Shown here piece by piece: positions 19,745-27,068 of a stretch of 64,000 bases of DNA. Position numbers and translations under genes: made by a program. The stretch lies in assembly GCA_031415375.1 (NCBI GenBank), contig JANORP010000086.1, positions 1 through 64,000 on the forward strand, in the 5' to 3' direction. The notes beneath the pieces were generated by a model. The model was given only the letters and a program-made list of their open reading frames with translations, was not told the origin of the DNA and did no database searches. This stretch comes from JADKCL01 sp031415375. Its GTDB lineage: Bacteria > Bacteroidota > Bacteroidia > J057 > JADKCL01. Positions within the stretch are counted from its first letter, which is position 1, and each line of letters starts with the position of its first letter.

Positions 19745-20262
19745 TTCAGTGCCGCCTCGGCCTCGTCTATTTCTCTGATATAGTCCATCATCTCTGGGGA
19801 GGCATGGGCTTCTTGTGCAATGTCGAGTAGCGCAATCTCATTGTTGATGGTGGCATGGGTCCAGGCCTCACCATGCGATTTTATGGACAATTGCTCAAAT
19901 GTCAATCGCTTGTTATCTGCAATGGATCGATTGATGCAATCGATTTCCGAGGCCGATAGGTAGTCTTTGTCGGGGATACGCTTGGGAATGATCACATAAG
20001 CCCTAGCCTCCAACAACAAGCGGTCTTCATCTGGGATGCGCGCGGCATCTTCCCGGAAGACTTTGAGCAGGTCATAGGTACGTGATGGTACCGGGCCATC
20101 TTTCATGGCGATATATTGGTCGCCCAATATCGTGCGGCCATAGGTTGCCAAGTGCTCGCGGTCGGCGAAGTAGAAAATCTTGAAGATTTTATGGAAATCG
20201 GCTGTCTCGAGCTGGTTGGCGACCAACAGCACTGCATTCAGTATTTTTTTCTGGTTCCACAT
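19735..20262 (-). CDS. Panacea-domain (DUF4065/SocA-like) antitoxin
   Basis: The 175-residue product matches the Panacea/DUF4065 pattern: KIFKIFYFADREHLATYGR, then GDQYIAMKDGPVPSRTYDLL, then LSASEIDCINRSI and the SHGEAWTHA segment. This all-alpha domain is known as a promiscuous antitoxin fold paired with many toxin types. The gene is first in a two-gene minus-strand operon and its last codons overlap the start of the 151-residue partner, supporting a toxin-antitoxin assignment. Confidence 0.8.
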   Translation of the reverse strand: MWNQKKILNAVLLVANQLETADFHKIFKIFYFADREHLATYGRTILGDQYIAMKDGPVPSRTYDLLKVFREDAARIPDEDRLLLEARAYVIIPKRIPDKDYLSASEIDCINRSIADNKRLTFEQLSIKSHGEAWTHATINNEIALLDIAQEAHASPEMMDYIREIDEAEAALKWL

Positions 20263-20430
20263 CCTTCGCCTTCCTTTCCGACAAAATTAATAGTTTTTTG
20301 CGGGAACTTCAAGTCCTATCTCAATTTTTCTTTCTACAGGCCCGTCCTAGGAAGATGTATCGCCGATCGATGGTACGAGCCACCGCCATCTTACGACAAG
20401 AATCATGTTCCCTGATCCCCCAAGAATCGT

Positions 20431-20438
20431 TATCTTTG
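20431..20438 (+). promoter_or_regulatory. Candidate Bacteroidota -7 box
   Basis: TATCTTTG fits the Bacteroidota TAnnTTTG consensus and lies 45 bp upstream of the ATG of the third dioxygenase gene, in an AT-rich gap. No clear TTG -33 element was found at the right spacing, so support is partial. Confidence 0.45.
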
Positions 20439-20483
20439 AGCAAGTCCATCGATCGTATGGGCGCAATTATTTTGCGATAGAAT

Positions 20484-21485
20484 ATGGTACAGGCAGTATT
20501 CAGGGACATTGAAACACAGCGTCAATTTGACGTAGATGGCTACGTCCATCTTCAGCACTTTCTAAGTACCGAGGAGGTCGAAGCCCTCAAAGCAGCCTAT
20601 TTCGAGCTGCTCCCTGAGAGTGGTGGTGCAATGTCGGGCGACGAGACCGACTTCAAAAACGAGAATGCGATCACCTACGATTTCACGTTCATTGACCGCA
20701 ATTGGGAGTATAAACAAAAGGTGTTTGACCGCATTTTTGCGGCTTTTGAGGCTCATTTCGAGCCGATCCTTGCCGACTACACACCCATCATTGCCAATTT
20801 TATTCGCAAAGAAGCCGATGGTGGCGAGGTGCCACTGCATCAAAATTGGGCCTTTGTCGATGAGATGAAATACACCTCGGTCTCGATCTGGGTACCCCTT
20901 GTGGACAGCAATCGCGACAATGGCACCCTAGAGATCACTCCCGGAAGCCACAAGCGCTTTGGGCGATTCCGAGGACCCATGGTGCCTTGGGAACTCGACC
21001 ATATCAAGGAAGACATCATCCGCGATTTCATGGTGCCCATGAATGCGACCGCTGGCGACGCCGTGATCCTCGACGACAGCGTCATCCACTACAGCAATAT
21101 CAACACGACACAAGGCCTGCGCCTCACGATCCAACTGATCTTGGTGCCCAAAAATACAACGAGCATCCACTACCACCTCGACCGTGGCGTAAGCACAGAC
21201 GAGGTGCGCGTACTGGAAGTTGACCGTGATTTCTATATGAAATTTCACCCTTGGAAACGACCTGAGGGCAAGGAAGTCGGCAAGCGCAACGTGAAACTGC
21301 GCTATATCGACAGGGCAGAATTTGAAGCACGCTTGCATGGGCCTGAATTTTCCACAATGCCTGACATTGTGGAGGAGGCAGCGACCATGCCCGTGCAGGC
21401 AGAATCCGTCGCGCCATCGCAGCAGGCTGTAGCCGCGGCAGCGCCACTAGGTTTACTGGGCCGTCTCAAGCGCATTTTTTCATGA
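20484..21485 (+). CDS. PhyH family protein with HxN in place of the HxD iron motif
   Basis: The 333-residue product aligns with the neighbouring PhyH proteins (FDVDGYVHLQHFL opening, LEITPGSHKRF, distal His in SVIHYSNIN). The iron-binding motif reads H119-Q-N121 (LHQNWAFVDE): the acidic ligand is replaced by Asn, encoded by AAT. In Fe/2OG enzymes, loss of this carboxylate usually abolishes or redirects chemistry, as with Ala/Gly in radical halogenases. Altered or no catalysis is therefore inferred. The chain ends in a Pro/Ala linker and the tail LGLLGRLKRIFS. Its stop overlaps the ATG of the next gene (ATGA). Confidence 0.88.
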   Translation: MVQAVFRDIETQRQFDVDGYVHLQHFLSTEEVEALKAAYFELLPESGGAMSGDETDFKNENAITYDFTFIDRNWEYKQKVFDRIFAAFEAHFEPILADYTPIIANFIRKEADGGEVPLHQNWAFVDEMKYTSVSIWVPLVDSNRDNGTLEITPGSHKRFGRFRGPMVPWELDHIKEDIIRDFMVPMNATAGDAVILDDSVIHYSNINTTQGLRLTIQLILVPKNTTSIHYHLDRGVSTDEVRVLEVDRDFYMKFHPWKRPEGKEVGKRNVKLRYIDRAEFEARLHGPEFSTMPDIVEEAATMPVQAESVAPSQQAVAAAAPLGLLGRLKRIFS

Positions 21486-23302
21486 TGTATGACCTCATCC
21501 GCGATCCCGATCTGCGTGCGCAATTGGCACGCGATGGATATGTGACGCTTCCATTTTTGGAAGAGGCCGATCTTGTGATCCTGCGCCAGCTATTTGAGGA
21601 AGTGCGCGCCAAAGTCGCCCTCCAAGGCTTTGCCACAACGACCACGTCGCCCGATTTGGCGCTCAAGAAGGGCATGTTTGAGCGAATCCAGCCATTGTAT
21701 CAACCCAAGGTCGATGCGCTGTTTGAAGACTACAAAACGCTCGGCGCTAGCTTCTTGCAAAAAGATGCTGGCCCATCTGGCAGCTTGCCGTTGCACCAAG
21801 ATTGGACAGTGACAGATGAGGATCATTTTCGCACGTTCACGATTTGGGTGCCGCTCGAGGATTGCGGTTTGGAAAATGGCGCCATCCAAATGTTGCCGGG
21901 GAGCCACCACTATATGAATCTATTGCGCGGCCCCAATCTGCCGATCGCAATCAAATCGGTCGCCGCGCAATTGGAAACAGGCTTGGTCACCCTTGCACTC
22001 AAGGCTGGCGAAGCCCTGATCTTCGATCATAGTGTCCTGCACAAGAGCACGCTCAACACGAGCGGGCGACCACGCATCGCACTCACCTACGGGCTCACAC
22101 AGCAGGCTGCGCCGCTGCGCTTTTGGTACCATCATCCAGCAGATGCAGCCGACCGATTCGAGCAAATCGCCGTGCCCGACGATTTCTTTTTGCAGTACCA
22201 TCAAATCGGCAAGCGCCCCACAATCGGTTCCAGCCTAGGCTTTTACCACCAAGACCTCTCCCCTATCACCGCTGCGGAATGCACAGCCATGAAGGCTGAA
22301 CAAGCCATGCGTCGCCCGCTCCTCCGCGACCTGAGCGCCAAAAATTGCTTGCTCGATCACCCACAATATGCGATCACCAAAAAGTCTGGCTGGAATCGTC
22401 AATTGGCCGAGCAGGGCTATGTGCTAATCCCATTGCTCGATGGCGCGCAAATTGCGCATTTGAAGGATTTTTTTGAAGCCCATCAAAAAGAGGTCGTTGA
22501 TCGTTTCTATGCCAGCGTCCACAATCCCGACACCGATTTCCGCCTGCGGATGGATGCCGAGATTCAAACAATATTGCGGCCTTCCTTGGAGCTGATCTTG
22601 GAGGATGCTGAGGCCCTCGGAGGCTCCTTCATTGCCAAACCACGTGGCACGGCAGGCATCTTGCCGCCGCATGCCGACTGGAATATTGTGGATGAGCGCG
22701 TTTATCGCAGCTACAATTTATGGATCCCACTCGTGGATACGAGCGTAGAAAATGGCGCTGTGCATGTGATCCCTGGCAGCCACAGTTGGCTGGATGATTT
22801 CCGTGGGCCCGGCATCCCCAATCCTTTTGAGTCGCTCAAAGTGGATGTCTGGAATGCCATGCAGGCTTTGGAAATGAAAGCGGGCACGGCCTTGCTGTAT
22901 GACCATCGCTTGTTGCATGCATCGCCTGTGAACCAGACAGATGCCCTGCGCATTGCTTGTGTCATGGGCGTGAAGCCCAAAGCCGCCCCCATGCGCTACT
23001 ACCATGGCGATGGGCAGCTTGTGCGGGAATATGCGGCGCATCCGACCTTTTTCATGACACAAAATCCAGAACAAGGGCCAGCTGACTTGCCTTTGCTTGG
23101 CGTCGTCACCGATCAGTTTCCCAGCATTTCCGCTTCGGAATTGCGTGCTTACCTGGGCCAGGAGGCTGAGGCTGCCGAGGTCACCGAGGTCACCGAGGTC
23201 ACCGAGGCTGCCGCAATGCCTGTGCAGCGCGGTTTTTGGGAGACTTATTCCTTGGGAAATATTGTGCGGGAGATCAAGTACCGGCTCAGCGGCAAGAGCT
23301 GA
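21482..23302 (+). CDS. Tandem two-domain PhyH family dioxygenase
   Basis: The 606-residue product contains two PhyH domains. Domain 1 carries H105-Q-D107 (LHQDWTVTDE) with a distal His in SVLHKSTLN. Domain 2 carries H397-A-D399 (PHADWNIVDE) with a distal His in LLHASPVNQ. Both look catalytically competent. A short (EVT)n linker encoded by 9-bp repeats precedes the C-terminal segment GFWETYSLGNIVREIKYRL, an amphipathic version of the tail seen in the other family members. The single-domain/two-domain ATGA-overlap layout repeats that of 14885-17703, so the locus probably duplicated as a unit. The substrate is unknown. Confidence 0.9.
   Translation: MMYDLIRDPDLRAQLARDGYVTLPFLEEADLVILRQLFEEVRAKVALQGFATTTTSPDLALKKGMFERIQPLYQPKVDALFEDYKTLGASFLQKDAGPSGSLPLHQDWTVTDEDHFRTFTIWVPLEDCGLENGAIQMLPGSHHYMNLLRGPNLPIAIKSVAAQLETGLVTLALKAGEALIFDHSVLHKSTLNTSGRPRIALTYGLTQQAAPLRFWYHHPADAADRFEQIAVPDDFFLQYHQIGKRPTIGSSLGFYHQDLSPITAAECTAMKAEQAMRRPLLRDLSAKNCLLDHPQYAITKKSGWNRQLAEQGYVLIPLLDGAQIAHLKDFFEAHQKEVVDRFYASVHNPDTDFRLRMDAEIQTILRPSLELILEDAEALGGSFIAKPRGTAGILPPHADWNIVDERVYRSYNLWIPLVDTSVENGAVHVIPGSHSWLDDFRGPGIPNPFESLKVDVWNAMQALEMKAGTALLYDHRLLHASPVNQTDALRIACVMGVKPKAAPMRYYHGDGQLVREYAAHPTFFMTQNPEQGPADLPLLGVVTDQFPSISASELRAYLGQEAEAAEVTEVTEVTEAAAMPVQRGFWETYSLGNIVREIKYRLSGKS
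23177..23203 (+). repeat. In-frame 9-bp tandem repeat
   Basis: Three perfect copies of GAGGTCACC encode an EVT repeat in the linker before the C-terminal tail of the two-domain PhyH protein; GAGGCTGCC variants flank it on both sides. The unit length keeps the frame. Confidence 0.85.
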
Positions 23303-23364
23303 GTTTGAGGGATCATGGATTGGAGGGTCTTTTCAAAATGACATACCTCCCATTGAAATTATTG

Positions 23365-23598
23365 GAGTGTGTAACATTTCAGGGGAGCCCAAGGCCTCTG
23401 GCCGTTGGGCTATCGACCCCCGCCTTCTGCGGGACAGGCGTTTGCCTCCGGCAATTGCGTTTTGTAGTTGTTGATATTGAGCCGTTTATGCCAGAGGCAA
23501 ATGGTCAATTGCCCTGCGGCCCCCGCCTTGCTGCGGGACAGGCAGAGGCCTAGGGCTCAGAATCGACTCATTCGCCTCCCCCAGATTGTTACACACTC
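23365..23598. mobile_element. MITE-like inverted-repeat element, family A copy 2
   Basis: This 234-bp element begins GAGTGTGTAACA and ends TGTTACACACTC, with GGGGAG/CTCCCCC inner ends, so the terminal repeats extend about 23 bp. Flanking direct repeats AAATTATTG (23356-23364) and AAATTCTTG (23599-23607) differ at one base. An internal hairpin pairs TTTGCCTCCGGCA with TGCCAGAGGCAAA. It has no coding capacity. It sits between the last dioxygenase gene and the next gene. Confidence 0.75.
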
Positions 23599-23735
23599 AA
23601 ATTCTTGGGCCAATATTCGCTTCCCCCCGAAAATTCAACGACGAGAGTTCTAAGAGATGCGCATGCATGAGGGGGCATTTATTTTGGGATGATCCCAGGC
23701 TTGATTGCGGATGAAAGCTTGGGTAAATTGCCAAT

Positions 23736-24989
23736 ATGAACAAACCTTGCCTACTACTATTTGCTTTGTGTTGGTGTGGCTTCCTTGCGAAAGCACAAAA
23801 CCGTATCGATCGACAACGCGAGAACAGGCTTGCCGTGCAACATGCCCTGCTATTGCATGCAGGGGGTGCGGCTCTGGGTGCGGGTCCGGGCTACGAGTTG
23901 CTGCTGTCGTCCCGCAGAGGACTCACGATCGCGCCAGGCTTGTCATTGCCTCTGGTGCATAGCACATGGCACAAGTATTATTCGCCCATTTCGCTCAGCC
24001 CGAGTGTCAATGTCATGTGGGGGCGGCGGCATTGGAAAATGGAGCTGTCCACGGAGTACAATTACTTCATCGAGTGGGCCCGCAATCAAGGCGGGACTCT
24101 TTCAGCCTACACGATTCATAGTTTGGCGATGATGCCAGGGATACGTCGGCAGACTGCTGGAGGTGGATTGATCCTGCGCGCGAATCTGGGCGCAAAATTG
24201 GTGGGAATCGGTGCGCAGCCAGAATTGCTGCCTGCCGCGACTGTGAGCATTGGGTATGCATTTCGCAGCAAGTCTGCAAGCTTGTCCGGCATCCCCCCAA
24301 AACCCAAATGGCAATGGGGAAATAGGATTGCAAATAGCAATGCAGACAGTAGTGGACAAAAGACATTTCAGATACAATTCGCCCCCATGGCGGCTATCGG
24401 GCTCAATCGGCAATTGCAACATCAACGCAAATTCCCATCACCCTACGAATTCCCGGAATACACTTTCCAATTTCAAACGCGCTGGGCTACCCAATTGGGG
24501 GGCATTGCAGACTTGGGAAATGCTGGTGCGATCGCTGGTCTGCGGCTTGGATTGGCCGTCGGACTGCAGCGAATGAGGCTGGATTGGCATTCGAAGGTGC
24601 GATTTCAAAACCAAAACGGAGCCTACTACGATGATCACCGCGATACACATATCAATGATCTCCAGCTCACCCTGGGCTTGAGCGCCTGCCTGCGGTTATG
24701 CATACCCACTCCGCAACCATGGATTTTTCAAATCGGGATGCTGGGGGGCAAAAATCGTACTCTTGCTCGTGATTCTTGGCAGACATCGCCCAACAGCACG
24801 GTTCAGAAGGAAAATCAGGGAATATTGCAATTCGGTTTTGGACCCACGATTTCGATTTCCAAGCAATGTGCTCTCGGAGCATGGCGAATCGAGCCATTTT
24901 GGGAGACGCACTGCAGCCTGCGACGCATCTACAGGGAACCCAACCTCTACCAGTGTCGCACATCGGCAGGTGTCCTATTTTGGCTCTGA
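23736..24989 (+). CDS. Putative outer-membrane beta-barrel protein, unknown function
   Basis: The 417-residue product has a signal peptide (MNKPCLLLFALCWCGFLAKAQ). Its body is made of alternating short amphipathic strands separated by Gly/Asn turns, for example GLTIAPGLSLPLVH, GLILRANLGAKLVGIG and GLRLGLAVGLQRMRL, and it ends in aromatic-terminated strands (TSAGVLFWL). This is the pattern of an outer-membrane barrel. I do not recognise a family. It is transcribed alone, towards the convergent membrane-protein gene. Confidence 0.65.
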   Translation: MNKPCLLLFALCWCGFLAKAQNRIDRQRENRLAVQHALLLHAGGAALGAGPGYELLLSSRRGLTIAPGLSLPLVHSTWHKYYSPISLSPSVNVMWGRRHWKMELSTEYNYFIEWARNQGGTLSAYTIHSLAMMPGIRRQTAGGGLILRANLGAKLVGIGAQPELLPAATVSIGYAFRSKSASLSGIPPKPKWQWGNRIANSNADSSGQKTFQIQFAPMAAIGLNRQLQHQRKFPSPYEFPEYTFQFQTRWATQLGGIADLGNAGAIAGLRLGLAVGLQRMRLDWHSKVRFQNQNGAYYDDHRDTHINDLQLTLGLSACLRLCIPTPQPWIFQIGMLGGKNRTLARDSWQTSPNSTVQKENQGILQFGFGPTISISKQCALGAWRIEPFWETHCSLRRIYREPNLYQCRTSAGVLFWL

Positions 24990-25063
24990 TGGAATCCTGT
25001 CTGGGATGCGTTGGTCATGAAGTCCCAAGCCTCCATGACCGACGTTTTCACACAATAAATTCC

Positions 25064-25744
25064 TTAGCCCCGAGGCGCATTCCACAGCCTCCTGATCGCC
25101 ACAAAGTGTGAAAACCACACCACTGGTACAACAAAGGCAGCCAACCAATTGAATGGAAAATACAAAACCGCAATGTTGGGCTGCTCAAAAGCGATTTGCT
25201 GGAAGGGCGTGGGCACGGCTAGAATGGCGTGAATGACGACATTGAGGACCAAGGCAAGGCAGATAAAATTCCAAGCCAAGAGCACGCGACGACTGAGCTT
25301 GCCACGCACAAAGCCCCAATACCATACGATGGGCGCGGTGATGCCTGAGAGGATGTCGAAATTGCGTCCCTCAAAAGTCATGACGTCTGGCACCACCAAA
25401 TGCACACTCAGCCAAAACAAAACCATTTCCACTGGGATGCGCACCACATGCAGCAGCGTGAGCATGCGCAGGTCGAGGCTGTCGATCCAAGCACGTCCCT
25501 TGCTGGTCGCAAATAACAAGATCATCCCGATCAAATTCGGCGGAAAAAGCAGCAAAAACCGGGGTGGCATGGCTGCAGTATCTGTATAAAACCCACGCAG
25601 GCCGAATACTGCCTGCACGCTCAGCCACGCAAGCGACAGGCCCAAGACCCATTTGGAATAGTGGCTCGCCCGCCAAAAGAAAAGTAAGGTAAGCACGGTG
25701 GTGCCCACAAAGACTATGCTGATATGACTTGGTAAATTTTCCAT
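25064..25744 (-). CDS. Polytopic inner-membrane protein, unknown function
   Basis: With the start at MENLPSHISIVFVG the product has 226 residues and about six to seven predicted membrane helices (SIVFVGTTVLTLLFFW, LLLFPPNLIGMILLFA, ALVLNVVIHAILAV, FNWLAAFVVPVVW). Upstream in-frame starts exist but only add polar residues. Its gene follows a Crp/Fnr-family gene on the same strand by 86 bp, so the two are probably co-transcribed. I do not know its substrate or role. Confidence 0.75.
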   Translation of the reverse strand: MENLPSHISIVFVGTTVLTLLFFWRASHYSKWVLGLSLAWLSVQAVFGLRGFYTDTAAMPPRFLLLFPPNLIGMILLFATSKGRAWIDSLDLRMLTLLHVVRIPVEMVLFWLSVHLVVPDVMTFEGRNFDILSGITAPIVWYWGFVRGKLSRRVLLAWNFICLALVLNVVIHAILAVPTPFQQIAFEQPNIAVLYFPFNWLAAFVVPVVWFSHFVAIRRLWNAPRG

Positions 25745-25830
25745 AAGTGCATGCGTTACATTCATCCCACAAAGGAAAATCTTAGCGCCGACGATGCACT
25801 TGCCAAATGACAAGTATTGCTAGCGCGCAA

Positions 25831-26415
25831 TCAATGATGCATCAATTCCCGGCGGATGCGACTCAACGAGCTATCGGTCACCCCCAAGTAGGACGCGATC
25901 TGTTTCAAGGGCACATGCTGAAAAATTTCAGGATGGTGTTGCAGCAAGGAGGCGTATCGTGCCTCTGCAGTCTCTGTCACCATCGATAGCATGCGTGCCT
26001 TGAGCGCAGCGAAGCCCATTACAAGCCGCGAGCGTCCAAACTCTCGAAACTCGGGCAGGGAATGAAAGAGGTGGTTGAGCTCAGCAAACGTGATGCCGCT
26101 CGCCTTGCAAGGTGTGAGGGCTTGGATATTTTCCTGCGAAGGTCTGCGCTGAAAAAAGGAAGAGACCTCAAACACAACTTGTTGCGGGCGATAGATGGCT
26201 GTCGTCACCTCAACCCCCTTGGGCGTCAAGGCATACCCACGCATCCACCCTTGCTCCAAAAAAAGGTAGCAGTCACTGAGCTGCCCCTCTCGCAGCAGAA
26301 ACGCCTCCTTCGCAAACTCCATCGGTCGAAATGCAAGCGCGATTTCAGCGGCGACAGGCGCAGTGATCATGCCCGAGGCAAGGAGAAATCGGATCAATGG
26401 GGTATTTTCTTGCAT
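25831..26415 (-). CDS. Crp/Fnr-family transcriptional regulator
   Basis: The 194-residue product starts at MQENTPLIRFLL. An N-terminal cyclic-nucleotide-binding-type beta-roll is visible (AFLLREGQLSDCYLFLEQGWMRGY). A dimerisation helix follows (ALKARMLSMVTETAEARYASLL), then a short C-terminal helix-turn-helix (LKQIASYLGVTDSSLSRIRREL). Length and layout fit the compact Crp/Fnr regulators of Bacteroidota. It probably controls itself and the downstream membrane-protein gene. The effector is unknown. Confidence 0.9.
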   Translation of the reverse strand: MQENTPLIRFLLASGMITAPVAAEIALAFRPMEFAKEAFLLREGQLSDCYLFLEQGWMRGYALTPKGVEVTTAIYRPQQVVFEVSSFFQRRPSQENIQALTPCKASGITFAELNHLFHSLPEFREFGRSRLVMGFAALKARMLSMVTETAEARYASLLQHHPEIFQHVPLKQIASYLGVTDSSLSRIRRELMHH

Positions 26416-27068
26416 TTTATGTCTCGGGGGAACATGAACTCCGACGACTTTCAAATAAAGGAAGTTCTTTTGAATTTGAGTGAGGGGTGTGCAAAGCATT
26501 TCATATAGGCTGGGTCGATGCCCTGCAAATGACTGATCGCAGCACAAACGTCAATTTCCGAACAGTCACGAAAGCCATTTTCTGAATTGCATGCCCAAAA
26601 AGTGAATTTTGGCCACCAAACCAACTGGTGGATATCTCTGTAGATAGCACATCCTGCAATTGCAAACCACCCACAAAAAAACCAGAATGGGTAGTCCAAT
26701 GTTGACAACCAAGTTCCCAGCAAGCCAAAAGGCTTAATTATTGCCCAATTTACTAACAGTCATCCACATTGACCACACATTGTACTAAAACGTATAGAGG
26801 AAAGAAGTTATCCACTTATCCACGGGCATAAGTAGATTCCACCAAATGGCCTCAGAGCCTAATTTCATGGCCTGATTCGGTGTTGGGATCATGGAAGGGC
26901 GACCAAGCAACGATTGCGGGGTCACATTTCCATTCTGAACAATTACCGCCGCGATCTTACATTGTCCACAAAACATTGATTTTTGAGCAACCGAAGGGAT
27001 TTTATGCGCGTAAACCGCCTCAGGTACCTCGGTAATTTGTTAAATTCTCATCAACGAAAACATCTCGT
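26416..27068. other. Intergenic region before the caspase operon
   Basis: About 650 AT-rich bases separate the divergent Crp/Fnr gene and the first caspase gene. I see no credible coding sequence. A weak promoter-like GTAATTTG lies at 27032-27039 near the caspase start. Confidence 0.5.
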
